This document shows, one piece after another, positions 17,598-26,268 of a stretch of 64,000 bases of DNA. Under the pieces are notes generated by a model, which did no database searches, was not told the DNA's origin, and worked only from the letters and a program-made list of their open reading frames with translations. The translations under genes were made by a program, and so were the position numbers. How positions within the stretch are numbered: position 1 is the first letter of the stretch; the number at the start of each line of letters is the position of its first letter. The stretch covers positions 1-64,000 of the forward strand of contig JBDTOT010000020.1 of the NCBI GenBank assembly GCA_039933105.1. Reading direction: 5' to 3'. The stretch is from FEN-1219 sp039933105 (lineage in GTDB: Bacteria; Pseudomonadota; Gammaproteobacteria; Steroidobacterales; Rariloculaceae).

Positions 17598-18281
17598 GTG
17601 ATTGAAATCACGGCTCATCTCGCAGATATCGTCGAGCGCGTCGCTCGCTCGACAGAGCGCGCGCAACGCGCTCCGAACAGCGTGCAAATCATCGCCGTCA
17701 GCAAGCAACAGCCGGTCTCCGCAATCGCGGCGGCCTACGCCGCAGGCATGCGCCACTTTGGCGAAAGCTACGTGCAAGAAGCTCTGCCCAAGATGGCGGA
17801 GCTCGAAGATCTCGACATCATCTGGCACTTCGTCGGCAGGCTGCAGGCGAACAAGACTCGCGCCGTAGCCGAGCATTTCGACTGGGTGCATACCGTCGAT
17901 CGTCTGCGCATCGCCGAACGCCTCGACGAACAGCGCCCGCAATTCGCCCCGCCTCTAAATGTGCTGATTCAAATCAACCAAGGTGGCGAAGAACAGAAGG
18001 CAGGCGCTCTCGAGCGGGATGCACCAACGCTCGCGCGCGGAATCTCGGCTCTGCCGAATCTCGCGCTGCGTGGACTCATGACGCTGCCGCCGCAGAGCGG
18101 CACAGGAGCGGGCGAATGGTTCGCATCGCTGGCAGCGCTGCGCACTCGGCTCGCAGCCGAAGCCATTCCGCTCGACACGCTGTCGATGGGCATGTCGGAA
18201 GACTTCGAGGTCGCCATTGCTGCCGGCGCGAACTTCGTCAGAATTGGTACCGCAATCTTCGGCGCTCGCGGTCCCGGCTAG
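17598..18281 (+). CDS. yggS: Pyridoxal-phosphate homeostasis protein YggS (PLPBP)
   Basis: A 227-residue alanine-racemase-fold protein that binds pyridoxal 5'-phosphate and keeps free PLP balanced without known enzyme activity. The PLP lysine is Lys36 in IIAVSKQQPV, as in E. coli YggS. FGESYVQEAL, WHFVGRLQANKTR, HTVDRL and the C-terminal MGMSEDFEVAIAAGANFVRIG loop are all family hallmarks. It starts with GTG, 63 bp from the divergent pilT start, and is followed by yggT after 59 bp. The proC gene often found between them in related genomes is missing. Confidence 0.95.
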   Translation: MIEITAHLADIVERVARSTERAQRAPNSVQIIAVSKQQPVSAIAAAYAAGMRHFGESYVQEALPKMAELEDLDIIWHFVGRLQANKTRAVAEHFDWVHTVDRLRIAERLDEQRPQFAPPLNVLIQINQGGEEQKAGALERDAPTLARGISALPNLALRGLMTLPPQSGTGAGEWFASLAALRTRLAAEAIPLDTLSMGMSEDFEVAIAAGANFVRIGTAIFGARGPG

Positions 18282-18340
18282 CCGCGGCACCCGCAACAAC
18301 GTGGCGTGATATCGTGCTAGGTATCAACGAGTAGTCGCCG

Positions 18341-18886
18341 ATGACGAGTGCGCTGATATTTCTCATCAGAACGATCGCGGACCTGTACCTGCTCATGTTC
18401 CTCCTACGGTTCATCTTGCAGTGGGTTCGGGCGAGCTACGCCAATCCGTTGTCGCAACTCGTGCAACGAGTCACTTCGCCGCTCGTCGTCCCGGCACGCC
18501 GCGTGCTACCGAGTGTCGCGGGACTCGATATTCCGACCCTAGTAGTGCTGATCGTGCTCGAAGGCCTCGTGACATTTCTCCTGCTCGCGATCGCGCACTA
18601 CCCTCTCTCGATACCTGGTCTTCTAGTACTGATCGCATTGCGCCTCGTCTCCCTTACGCTGTGGTTCTATTCCATGGCGCTGTTCGTGTACGTGCTGCTC
18701 AGCTGGTTCGGTGATCGCGGCGGTGGACCGATGGGCAGCGTGCTTGCCGAGATTGTCGAGCCGTTGCTGCGGCCTGTACGTCGCGTGGTGCCGCCCATTG
18801 CGGGGCTCGATCTATCACCCCTGCTCGTGATGCTCGTGTGTCAAGCAGGAATCATCGCGCTCGCGTTGCCCCCGTTCCTTCGCTAG
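18341..18886 (+). CDS. yggT: YggT family integral membrane protein
   Basis: A 181-residue membrane protein with two tandem YGGT domains, each with a hydrophobic helix pair around a conserved loop (copy 1: LLRFILQWVRASYANPLSQLV; copy 2: LLSWFGDRGG and PLLRPVRRVVPPIAGLDLSPL). The function is unsettled; relatives are linked to cell-envelope or osmotic phenotypes and to plastid CCB3 proteins. It is encoded between yggS and a DUF4426 lipoprotein. Pseudomonads carry metX-metW between yggT and that gene; both are absent here. Confidence 0.88.
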   Translation: MTSALIFLIRTIADLYLLMFLLRFILQWVRASYANPLSQLVQRVTSPLVVPARRVLPSVAGLDIPTLVVLIVLEGLVTFLLLAIAHYPLSIPGLLVLIALRLVSLTLWFYSMALFVYVLLSWFGDRGGGPMGSVLAEIVEPLLRPVRRVVPPIAGLDLSPLLVMLVCQAGIIALALPPFLR

Positions 18887-18974
18887 ACAGTGTTCCTGCA
18901 CGCGCGTAATGTCGCTAGCGTACATAGCGGCTGCAAGTCGCGATGGCGAGAGTGGTGTGTCGGTAGGGGGTAGC

Positions 18975-19472
18975 ATGGTCATGCGCGCGCGCGTTCTGGC
19001 ATTTCTCGGAACCGCAATCTTGCTCTCGGCATGCGATTCCGGCGTCAAGATCACCACCGCGAGCAAGCAAGACGATCCGTTGCCGGCCACCGAAAGTCAG
19101 AAAGATTTCGGCGACTATGTCGTATATTTCAACGCGATCAATACGAACCAGCTGACTCCCGACATTGCCAAGCAATACGGCATCGTCCGCAGTAAGAGCC
19201 AGGCCATGCTGAACGTGAGCATTCACAAAAAGATCCCGGGCGGCGGCACCGAGGCCGTGACCGGCGCCGTCACCGCGTCAGCCGTGAATCTGAATGCCCA
19301 GCTGAAATCGATGACGTTGCGCGAGATACGCGAAGACAAGGCGATCTACTACATCGGCGAACTGCCCATCACCGATGGCGAGGTGCTGATCTATACGATC
19401 GACGCCACACCCGGCAACGACCCGAGTCGTTTCACGCTGCGCTTCAAGAAGCAGTTCTACGTCGAGCAGTAA
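18975..19472 (+). CDS. DUF4426 domain lipoprotein
   Basis: A 165-residue protein with a lipoprotein signal: an N-terminal hydrophobic run and lipobox LLSAC at about residues 16-20, then a DUF4426 domain (KDFGDYVVYFNAINTNQL through SRFTLRFKKQFY). The function of DUF4426 is unknown. Homologues sit downstream of metW in pseudomonads. I start at ATG 18975 with TAGGGGG just upstream, rather than ATG 18909, because the signal peptide begins here. Predicted periplasmic or outer-membrane anchored. Confidence 0.82.
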   Translation: MVMRARVLAFLGTAILLSACDSGVKITTASKQDDPLPATESQKDFGDYVVYFNAINTNQLTPDIAKQYGIVRSKSQAMLNVSIHKKIPGGGTEAVTGAVTASAVNLNAQLKSMTLREIREDKAIYYIGELPITDGEVLIYTIDATPGNDPSRFTLRFKKQFYVEQ

Positions 19473-19479
19473 CGCTCGA

Positions 19480-19938
19480 CTAACTGTCGCCGCGGACGCG
19501 ATTGCGGATGCGGATCAGGTCGCTACGGGCCACGTACAACAAGCCCGCGATCCTGCCGACAAGATAGTCTTCTTGCTTGTCGAGCCGATCGTCGGCGTAC
19601 GCCACTTGCCACAACATTTCGACGACGCGGTGTTTCTCGGCGACGGAAAGGTGTTCGTGCAGCCGTCGCGTGAACTGCTGTAGCTCCACCGCGTGATCGG
19701 CCTCGCGCTGAGCCTCATCGAGCAACAACTTGGCGTCCGCAACGTCGAGAGAGAAGAACTGCTGCAAGGACCCGAGCATCGTCCCATCCTCCGCCAAGTC
19801 GTCCGCGTAATCGGCACGAGCCACTTCTATCAGTAGCAGTGCCGTCGCTACCCGCAATGCATGCTCGCGCTCAGTAGCGGACGGTTCGTGCTCGCCGCCG
19901 AAAGCGCGATCGAAAATAGCGTTCAGTTTACCCAGCAT
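19480..19938 (-). CDS. TerB-like helical protein
   Basis: A 152-residue all-helical acidic protein resembling the TerB family (tellurite-resistance TerB fold). LRVATALLLIEVARADY and the later EMLWQVAYADDRLDKQEDYLV are the two characteristic helix-plus-acidic-loop repeats. TerB-like proteins are thought to bind metal or membrane-associated partners; the real role here is unknown, and there is no ter operon nearby. The start is ATG 19938 (MLGKLNAIFDRAF); a TTG at 19962 would overlap the upstream hydrolase gene. It lies 7 bp after that gene, probably in one transcript with it and htpG. Confidence 0.75.
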   Translation of the reverse strand: MLGKLNAIFDRAFGGEHEPSATEREHALRVATALLLIEVARADYADDLAEDGTMLGSLQQFFSLDVADAKLLLDEAQREADHAVELQQFTRRLHEHLSVAEKHRVVEMLWQVAYADDRLDKQEDYLVGRIAGLLYVARSDLIRIRNRVRGDS

Positions 19939-19945
19939 GACGAAC

Positions 19946-20590
19946 TCAACCCTTGAGCTCAAAGTCGGGACCGAAGAATTCGGTCACCGCGTCAGCGAGC
20001 GCGTTCAGATGCCCATGAAAGTAGTGACCGACGCCGTCGGCGAGCACCACGCGCGGCGGTATCGCCAGCGCGTTCGCCCACTTAACCACGGGCGCAGCCG
20101 CAACGACATCATCCGCTGAACCGTGCACGAGCAACCACGGGCATTGGGGCGGCTCGAAGTCCACGGGCAATCGCGCTACTGGCGGCGCGACGGTTACGAG
20201 ACCGCGCGGCGCCACCCGAGCCGCAACACCAAGCGCCATCGCAGCACCGAATGAGAATCCGCCGAGATACACGTGCAGCCCGGGCCAACGCGCGCGGCTC
20301 CATTCGATGACCGCCAGCACGTCGTCGCGCTCGCCTTCACCGTCGGCGTGTGTGCCCGCCGACGCGCCCACACCGCGAAAATTGAAGCGCACGGCAATGG
20401 CCCCGAGATTCGCAAACGTTCTCGCGAGCGTCGTCACCACCTTGTTCTGCATGGTGCCGAGTTGCAGAGGGTGGGGATGACAGATCACCGCGACGGCGAC
20501 CGCTGCATCGCCAACTTCATCGAGCGCGGCCTCGATCCGCCCCGCGGGGCCGGCGATCTCGACCGCCGTAGAGGTGACCGCACGCTTCAC
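19946..20590 (-). CDS. Alpha/beta hydrolase (COG2945-type)
   Basis: A 214-residue serine hydrolase-fold protein. The oxyanion segment CHPHPLQLGTMQNKVV is typical of the COG2945 group, followed by AVRFNFRGVGASAG, the nucleophile elbow GGFSFGAAMAL (Ser), a likely acid in LLVHGSADDVV and the catalytic His in GVGHYFHGHL. The substrate is unknown; relatives are annotated as short-chain esterases or dienelactone-hydrolase-like proteins. Its start overlaps the htpG stop by 4 bp, so it is likely cotranscribed with the chaperone. Confidence 0.85.
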   Translation of the reverse strand: MKRAVTSTAVEIAGPAGRIEAALDEVGDAAVAVAVICHPHPLQLGTMQNKVVTTLARTFANLGAIAVRFNFRGVGASAGTHADGEGERDDVLAVIEWSRARWPGLHVYLGGFSFGAAMALGVAARVAPRGLVTVAPPVARLPVDFEPPQCPWLLVHGSADDVVAAAPVVKWANALAIPPRVVLADGVGHYFHGHLNALADAVTEFFGPDFELKG

Positions 20591-22458
20591 GACGGCTTGT
20601 CGACAGCCGGCTCGAGATCAGCCAGAAGCTCGTTCAGCCGCGCGACGAAGGCCGCCGGATCCTCGAGTTGCCGGCCCTCGGCCAGCACAGCTTGCTCGAA
20701 GACCAGCAGGGCGAGGCGCTCGAATCGTGCCGGATCGCTCTCGCGGTTGAGGCGCCGCACGAGCGCATGATCGAGATTCAGCTCGAGACTCGGCACGATG
20801 GCGGGCGCCTCATGACCCGCGGCGGTCAGCATCGCGCGCATCTGATACCCAAGATCGTCATCGCCAAGCACGAGGCATGCTGCCGATTGTCTCAGCCTCT
20901 CACCTATCCGAACCTCGTCCACGCGCTCGCGCAGAACTTGTTTCACGCGCTTTAGAAGCTGCTTCTCCTCACGCGGCTCCGTCGCCAGCTTGTCGGCATT
21001 TCCCGTGGGCAGATCGAGCGCGCCGCGCCGCACGTCCTTGAACGTCTTGCCTTCGTGCGACGTGAGGTGCTGCATGACCCACTCGTCGAGGCGATCGGTA
21101 AGCAGCAACACTTCGACGCCGCGCTCCTTGAACGCTTCTAGATGCGGGCTGCTGCGAGCCGCCGTCGGCGACTCCGCTATCAGAAAGTAAATGGCATTCT
21201 GCTCGGGGTTCGCATCGGCCAGATAGTCCTTGAGGCTTCGGTTCTGCTCAGCGCGGGTCGACCGCGTGCTACTGAAGCGCAGCAACTCCACGAGCCGCTC
21301 GCGGTTCGCGTGATCCTCGACGAGACCTTCCTTCACCAGCGTTCCAAAGTCGCGCCAGAATTTCGCGTATTTCTCACCGTCCTCGGCCAACCGATCGAGC
21401 AGATCGAGCACTCGGCGCGTGAGCGCAGCCCGCATTGCGCTGATCGTTTCGTCCTGCTGCAACAACTCACGCGAGACGTTCAGCGACAGCTCGCTCGAAT
21501 CGACGACGCCGCGCACGAAGCGCAGATACAACGGCAGAAACTGCGTGGCCTGGTCCGTAATGAACACCCGCTGCACATACAACTTTACGCCCTTCGGCGA
21601 TTCGCGGTTCCAAAGATCGAACGGGGCTGCCGACGGGATGTACAACAGGCTCGTGTACTCGCGTTTGCCCTCGACGCGGTTGTGAGCCCAGACCAGTGGC
21701 TCCTCGGCGTCGTGCGTCAGGTGTTTGTAGAACTCGACGTACTCGGCATCGGATATTTCCGCCTTGGGTCGCGTCCACAGCGCCTTCGCACGGTTCACGA
21801 TTTCGTCGGCGCCGCCCGCGACCAAACGCACGGGGAAGGCGATGTGGTCGGAGTACTTGCGGATCAGCGCGCGCAGGCGTTCCGGTCTAAGGAATTCATC
21901 GGCGTCTTTCTTGAGTTTGAGCTGTACAGACGTGCCCCGCTCGGTGCGCGCGACCGCCGCGACGCTGTACTCGCCTTGGCCGTCGGAGACCCAGCGCACG
22001 CCCTGCTCGGCCGGTGCATCGGCCCTGCGAGTCGACACCGTGACTTCGTCCGCCACGATGAACGCAGAGTAAAAGCCCACGCCAAACTGGCCGATCAGCT
22101 GGGCGTCCTTGCGTTGATCGCCCGTCATTCGCGCGAGAAACTGGCCGGTGCCGGAACGCGCAATCGTGCCGAGGTGCTCGATGACCTCGTCGCGACTCAT
22201 TCCGATGCCATTGTCGGTGATCGTTACGAGACCCGCTTCGGGATCCACGGTGACGCGGATCGCGAGGTCGGTGTCGGCGCCCAGCAGCTCGGGATGCGCC
22301 AGGCTTTCGAAGCGCAGACGGTCGTTCGCGTCGGATGCGTTCGATATCAACTCGCGCAGGAAGATCTCCCTGTCGCTGTACAGGGAATGCACCATGAGAT
22401 GCAGTAGTTGCTTGATCTCAGCCTGGAACGCAAACGTGGCCGACCCGCTACTTTCCAT
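20587..22458 (-). CDS. htpG: Chaperone HtpG (Hsp90)
   Basis: A 623-residue cytosolic Hsp90. The GHKL ATPase domain contains FLRELISNASDANDRLRFE, TITDNGIGMSRDEVIEHLGTI and the IGQFGVGFYSAFIVAD lid. The middle domain has NVSRELLQQDETI and the C-terminal dimerisation region ends at LADLEPAVDKPS. The length matches E. coli HtpG (624). The upstream region has a sigma32-like -35 (CTTGAAA), consistent with heat induction. The downstream hydrolase gene overlaps by 4 bp. Confidence 0.97.
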   Translation of the reverse strand: MESSGSATFAFQAEIKQLLHLMVHSLYSDREIFLRELISNASDANDRLRFESLAHPELLGADTDLAIRVTVDPEAGLVTITDNGIGMSRDEVIEHLGTIARSGTGQFLARMTGDQRKDAQLIGQFGVGFYSAFIVADEVTVSTRRADAPAEQGVRWVSDGQGEYSVAAVARTERGTSVQLKLKKDADEFLRPERLRALIRKYSDHIAFPVRLVAGGADEIVNRAKALWTRPKAEISDAEYVEFYKHLTHDAEEPLVWAHNRVEGKREYTSLLYIPSAAPFDLWNRESPKGVKLYVQRVFITDQATQFLPLYLRFVRGVVDSSELSLNVSRELLQQDETISAMRAALTRRVLDLLDRLAEDGEKYAKFWRDFGTLVKEGLVEDHANRERLVELLRFSSTRSTRAEQNRSLKDYLADANPEQNAIYFLIAESPTAARSSPHLEAFKERGVEVLLLTDRLDEWVMQHLTSHEGKTFKDVRRGALDLPTGNADKLATEPREEKQLLKRVKQVLRERVDEVRIGERLRQSAACLVLGDDDLGYQMRAMLTAAGHEAPAIVPSLELNLDHALVRRLNRESDPARFERLALLVFEQAVLAEGRQLEDPAAFVARLNELLADLEPAVDKPS

Positions 22459-22497
22459 CGACGAGGTACCTCACCCAACGCAATTGCTGCGCGCTAG

Positions 22498-22524
22498 GTT
22501 AGGCGCGGCGGGAGTTTTTTCAAG
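22498..22524 (-). promoter_or_regulatory. Candidate heat-shock (sigma32-like) promoter of htpG
   Basis: On the minus strand CTTGAAA (22518-22524), the sigma32 -35 consensus, is followed 12 nt later by CGCCTAAC (22498-22505), a poor match to CCCCATNT. It lies 40-66 bp before the htpG start. The -35 is convincing and the -10 is weak, so this is a candidate only. Confidence 0.4.
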
Positions 22525-22535
22525 CGTCCCGGGTG

Positions 22536-22787
22536 TTAGGCCGGCAATTCTCGGTAATAAGCGACGCGCAGGGCGGCGCCGAAGAACCAAGCCGCAACGC
22601 TCGCGGCGGCTATCACCGACAGTAAGGGCGTCAGTTCGGTGGCGACCAACGACGATTCGCAGCTAGCCACCGCCAGTGCGGCGAGAAAGCCCACTCCGAG
22701 CACCGCCCTACGCAGTTCCTCCCATCTGGAGGCCAGGGCGAATGCCAAGTCGTCGAGATCGTCCAACCAGCGGAGTACGACTTCCAT
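22536..22787 (-). CDS. Small membrane protein, unknown function
   Basis: An 83-residue protein that I do not recognise. It starts with an amphipathic acidic stretch (RWLDDLDDLAFAL), followed by two probable membrane helices (about 30-45 and 54-75) and a short polar tail. It lies 8 bp after another small ORF on the same strand, so the two look like a bicistron. No enzyme motif is visible. Codon use matches the neighbours and the frame has a clear ATG, so I think it is real. Confidence 0.55.
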   Translation of the reverse strand: MEVVLRWLDDLDDLAFALASRWEELRRAVLGVGFLAALAVASCESSLVATELTPLLSVIAAASVAAWFFGAALRVAYYRELPA

Positions 22788-22795
22788 GCGCCGAC

Positions 22796-22960
22796 CTACT
22801 TTTCGTCGGACTCGAACTGAGGGCTAATGTGAACCGTCGCCAGCCGTTGCTGCTCGCCCTCTTTGTGGCGACGCGCAGCCTCGATGGCCCAGGCAATCCA
22901 TTCCAGGCGACAGATGCCCTTTTCCGTGTCTGGCTGATCGCGGTGATCTTTTGCGTCCAT
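22796..22960 (-). CDS. Small soluble ORF, unknown function
   Basis: A 54-codon frame from ATG 22960 to TAG 22796, read directly from the bases. The product begins MDAKDHRDQPDTEKGICR and continues LEWIAWAIEAARRHKEGEQ, a charged amphipathic-helix composition, ending VHISPQFESDEK. I know no match. Support: a plausible protein-like composition and an 8-bp gap to the next ORF. Against: no clear Shine-Dalgarno sequence and its small size. Confidence 0.42.
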   Translation of the reverse strand: MDAKDHRDQPDTEKGICRLEWIAWAIEAARRHKEGEQQRLATVHISPQFESDEK

Positions 22961-23124
22961 TGCTAGAAGATCTTCGCTGTGATGAACGCCAACATAGCGC
23001 GCCCGCGCGGCCGTGGCTGTGAGGTTTTTCTCAAGAACCCAAGCCCAGGCGACAAAGAGTTTGACTTATTGTAAGTTGGCGCAGTGTCGCGAGCGGCAGA
23101 GGTTGCTCGAAGTCACAGTTACAC

Positions 23125-23895
23125 ATGCAACGAGTCATCGTTCTCAACCCTAAGGGCGGCTCCGGCAAGACCACCATCGCGAGCAACCTTGCCGCGTGCT
23201 TCGCCGTCGGCGGCCGTCGGCCCGCGCTGCTCGACTTGGACCCGCAAGGATCCAGCATGCGCTGGCTGCGCAAGCGCCCCGACGAGAGCGCGCCCATCCA
23301 TGGCATCGCCGGATTCGAGCGCACGGGCGCCGTCACTCGCAGCTGGCAAATGCGGATCCCGGCCGAATGCGGGGTGGTAATCGTCGATACTCCGGCCGCC
23401 GTCGAACCGCAGGCGTTGCCGGAACTCATTCGCGGGGCCGACGCCGTGCTCGTCCCCGTCATGCCCTCCGAGATCGACATTCACGCAACCGCGAAGTGCA
23501 TCGCGGACTTGTTGCTCGTGGCGAAGATCCGACGCTCCGAGAATCGCATCGGCATCATCGCCAATCGCGTGCGCGCCAATACGCTCGTGTCGCAGGCGTT
23601 GATGCGTTTCTTGGGAAGCCTGGATATCCCGCTCGTGACCACGTTGCGCGACACGCAGAACTACATTCGTTCCGCTGAAGCGGGTGTTGGTGTGTGCGAG
23701 ATGCCGCGCTGGCAAGTTCAACAGGATCTCGAGCACTGGCAACCGCTATTGACCTGGCTCGCGGATAAGCATCACGGCCAACAGCCGGCTGCGGCGGCAA
23801 GTAGTGTCAGTGGAATCGAACGTAGGGAATCGGCCGCCGCGATCAAGGCACCGTTCGACATCGCTGCCGCGGGTGCCGGCGTCCTAAGCTCTTAG
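23125..23895 (+). CDS. Orphan ParA/MinD-family ATPase
   Basis: A 256-residue deviant-Walker-A ATPase: NPKGGSGKTTIASNLA (Walker A with the signature Lys, about 8-23), DLDPQGSSMRW (A'), and VVIVDTPAAV (Walker B). The C-terminal 40 residues are an Ala-rich tail. ParA-like proteins position plasmids, chromosomes or protein complexes through ATP-dependent dimerisation on DNA. There is no parB or parS nearby, so it is not an obvious partition system; it may place a cytoplasmic or envelope complex. The true chromosomal parAB lies elsewhere. Its stop overlaps the convergent next gene by 4 bp. Confidence 0.85.
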   Translation: MQRVIVLNPKGGSGKTTIASNLAACFAVGGRRPALLDLDPQGSSMRWLRKRPDESAPIHGIAGFERTGAVTRSWQMRIPAECGVVIVDTPAAVEPQALPELIRGADAVLVPVMPSEIDIHATAKCIADLLLVAKIRRSENRIGIIANRVRANTLVSQALMRFLGSLDIPLVTTLRDTQNYIRSAEAGVGVCEMPRWQVQQDLEHWQPLLTWLADKHHGQQPAAAASSVSGIERRESAAAIKAPFDIAAAGAGVLSS

Positions 23896-24131
23896 CTGTC
23901 TTTCCAACCCTGGCGGACCTTGTCGGCCCACGTATGGTAGCCGCGCCAGCTGTAGATCGAGTGGTCGAGCGGCGCCCGTTCCGCGGTGGCCTTCGGGCTC
24001 ACGCGCGACAGCCACTTACGGTACGCGTCCCAGCCCTGCTGCTCGTCGGTGCCGCTGCGCTGCGCTTCGCCGGAGCCACTGTCCTTCGGGAACAAGGCCG
24101 GTCGGAACTGATGGGGTTTGTGCTCGCTCAT
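23892..24131 (-). CDS. Small hydrophilic protein, unknown function
   Basis: A 79-residue basic, Trp-rich hydrophilic protein (EQQGWDAYRKWLSRVS and SIYSWRGYHTWADKVRQGW). I do not recognise a domain. It converges with the ParA-like gene, overlapping by 4 bp at the stop codons, and has an ATG start. The conserved-looking Trp pattern suggests a real protein rather than noise. The 157-bp stretch between it and ppnN contains no gene that I can see. Confidence 0.55.
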   Translation of the reverse strand: MSEHKPHQFRPALFPKDSGSGEAQRSGTDEQQGWDAYRKWLSRVSPKATAERAPLDHSIYSWRGYHTWADKVRQGWKDS

Positions 24132-24288
24132 CGCCTGCTGACAATCCCTTGTCGAGTTGCAGCAAGGCTACGCCGGAAAAGCTTTGACCCCCAGGAACTG
24201 AATCACAAACACTCCGGCGAGTTGTGCTTGTGATAACAAAGCGCTGTGTACGTTTTACGATAACGCCGGCGCGCGAACACGCGCTGCA

Positions 24289-25641
24289 TCACACAGCGAT
24301 GCGATAACAGGGAACGTAATCGCCCACGAGACGCATGCGGCCGGCCGCGACGAAATCCTTCAGCAGTGCACCGAGCTCAGCGATGATGTGTGGGTCGCCG
24401 TGTAGCTCGAAGGGCCCGTGCTTCTCGACGTGCGCAATGCCCGCAGCACGAACGTTGCCGGCGACGATGCCTGAAAACGCGCGACGCAGGTTCAACGCGA
24501 GCCGGTCTGCCGACTGATCACGATGCAGCTCGAGGCTTCGCATCGACGCGTGCGTGGCCTCGAACGGCTGTTGAAAGTCGAGGCCCACGTTTAACGCCCA
24601 GTTGAAAAAATAGGCCGTATCTCCGGCCGCCCGCTGCTCTTTGACCTTCTGGAGACCGCGTGTGACCTCCACCGCCACGGCCGCCGGATCGCCGAGCACC
24701 AGGTTGTACCGTTGCTGCGCCTTTGTGCCCAACGTCTTGCCGATGAAGTCGTGCAGTCGCTCGAAATATCGCCTGCTCGAGGCCGGCCCCGTAAACACGA
24801 GCGGCAAGTTCACGTGCTCGTTCTCCGGGTTCAGCAGGATGCCGAGCAGGTACAGAATTTCCTCCGCGGTACCCACGCCGCCCGGGAACACGACGATCGC
24901 GTGTGCCATACGCACGAACGCCTCGAGCCGTTTCTCCATGTCGGGCAGGATCACGAGCTCGTTGACGATGGCATTCGGCGACTCGGCAGCGATGATCGTC
25001 GGCTCGGTGAGCCCGAGATAACGTCCCGTGCGAATGCGCTGCTTCGCGTGACCGACGGTGGCGCCCTTCATTGGGCCTTTCATCGCCCCGGCGCCGCACC
25101 CCGTGCAGATGTCGAGGCCTTCGAGCCCGAGCTCATAGCCCACGACCTTGGTGTAGTCGTATTCCTCGCGCTCGATCGCGTGGCCGCCCCAACACACTAC
25201 GAGTCGCGGCTCCTCGTGTGCGCGCAGCACGCGGGCGTTGCGCAAGATGTGGAAAACGCCATCCGTGATGCCGGCGGAGCTCGTGAGATCGAAGCGCGGG
25301 TTGTGCAGCACGTCGTCGTGCGCAAATAAGAGATCGCGCAATACGGCAAACAGGTGCTCACGAATGCCGCGAATCATCTCGTTGCCGACGAAGGCAGCGT
25401 TCGGTGCGTTCTTGAGCTCGATCGCAACACCGCCCTCGTACTGCACAACGGCGATTCGAAAACTCTGGTAACGGCGCAGTAGTTGGCGCACGTCGTCGTC
25501 TGGAGAGCCGGAGTTCAGCACCGCCAGTGAGCACTGACGCCACAAGTCGTACAGGCTGCCTTCGCCGGCCTCGCGAAGTTGGTTCATCTCGGCCCGCGAG
25601 AGAATCTCCAGGCTGCCGGCAGGGGCAATCAGCGCGTCCAT
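24289..25641 (-). CDS. ppnN: Nucleotide 5'-monophosphate nucleosidase PpnN (YgdH, LOG family)
   Basis: A 450-residue enzyme that splits purine and pyrimidine nucleoside 5'-monophosphates into base and ribose 5-phosphate; E. coli PpnN (454 aa) is regulated by (p)ppGpp. An N-terminal PpnN-specific domain precedes the LOG Rossmann core, with VVCWGGHAI, GCGAGAMKGPMKGATVGHA, the PGGVGTAEE motif (PGGxGTxxE) and VFTGP. A C-terminal domain then ends in DYVPCYRIAV. It is a single gene with no obvious operon partner. Confidence 0.93.
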   Translation of the reverse strand: MDALIAPAGSLEILSRAEMNQLREAGEGSLYDLWRQCSLAVLNSGSPDDDVRQLLRRYQSFRIAVVQYEGGVAIELKNAPNAAFVGNEMIRGIREHLFAVLRDLLFAHDDVLHNPRFDLTSSAGITDGVFHILRNARVLRAHEEPRLVVCWGGHAIEREEYDYTKVVGYELGLEGLDICTGCGAGAMKGPMKGATVGHAKQRIRTGRYLGLTEPTIIAAESPNAIVNELVILPDMEKRLEAFVRMAHAIVVFPGGVGTAEEILYLLGILLNPENEHVNLPLVFTGPASSRRYFERLHDFIGKTLGTKAQQRYNLVLGDPAAVAVEVTRGLQKVKEQRAAGDTAYFFNWALNVGLDFQQPFEATHASMRSLELHRDQSADRLALNLRRAFSGIVAGNVRAAGIAHVEKHGPFELHGDPHIIAELGALLKDFVAAGRMRLVGDYVPCYRIAV

Positions 25642-25660
25642 GGGCGTGGTCTCGTGGGAA

Positions 25661-26179
25661 CTAGGGCCGAATCTCTATGGGAGTGGACTCGCGTGTCATG
25701 AGCCAGATGTCGACCATGTCCGCATTTCTGACGCCGATGCAACCGTCGGTCCAGTCTCCGTCGTAGTGGCCGAGCTCGTAGTGCGGCTCGTTGGGCCAGC
25801 CATGAATCATGATAAGCCCCCCTGGATCGACTCGCGACTTGCGCGCCTGCGCCCGATCGGCGTCGGAGGGATAAGAAATTTGGATGGAAAGAAAGTAGTC
25901 GCTGTTCGCGTTGCGCGCCTCGAGATGATAGTTACCTTCGGGCGTCCGAAAGTCACCTTCGCGACGCTTGGGGCCTTTGGGGAACACGCCGAGCGCGATA
26001 TCGATCGCGCGCAATTCGCGGCCGGCCTTCATCAGATACAACTTGCGCTCGGATTTTACGACCAGCACCAAATCCGCTTGATCGGGCATCGCGACGACTT
26101 GCTCGCCACTGGCGATCCGACCCAAGGGCAGCAATGCGAGCGCGCACAGGAGGGCTGGAATCGACCGGACTTTGTTCAT
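25661..26179 (-). CDS. L,D-transpeptidase (YkuD) family protein
   Basis: A 172-residue periplasmic protein with a signal peptide (about 1-25) and a YkuD domain (about 35-170). The catalytic motif is His126 in LIMIHGWPN and Cys147 in DWTDGCIGVRNADM, the arrangement seen in YafK/ErfK-type enzymes that cross-link peptidoglycan or cleave lipoprotein links. I start at ATG 26179 so that the signal peptide begins the protein; the open frame extends 31 codons further without any signal. It lies between ppnN and htpX on the same strand. Confidence 0.9.
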   Translation of the reverse strand: MNKVRSIPALLCALALLPLGRIASGEQVVAMPDQADLVLVVKSERKLYLMKAGRELRAIDIALGVFPKGPKRREGDFRTPEGNYHLEARNANSDYFLSIQISYPSDADRAQARKSRVDPGGLIMIHGWPNEPHYELGHYDGDWTDGCIGVRNADMVDIWLMTRESTPIEIRP

Positions 26180-26268
26180 CCGGCCAGACTCTAGATCAAT
26201 CGCTTCGAAAATAGCAACGCAGGAAGTCGCAGCGCGAGCGAGGCGCACGCACGCCTCGCTCGGCCAGT

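Noticed and set aside
17535..17942. N-terminal extension of PilT upstream of 17534
   Set aside because: These codons run antisense into yggS; the ATG at 17534 has a ribosome site and gives the family N-terminus.
19480..19938. Tellurite-resistance determinant
   Set aside because: Only a TerB-like fold is present; no terZ, terC, terD or terE is nearby.
23061..23089. TTGACT as -35 of a parA-like promoter
   Set aside because: The bases 17 nt downstream (GTGTCG) do not resemble a -10 element.
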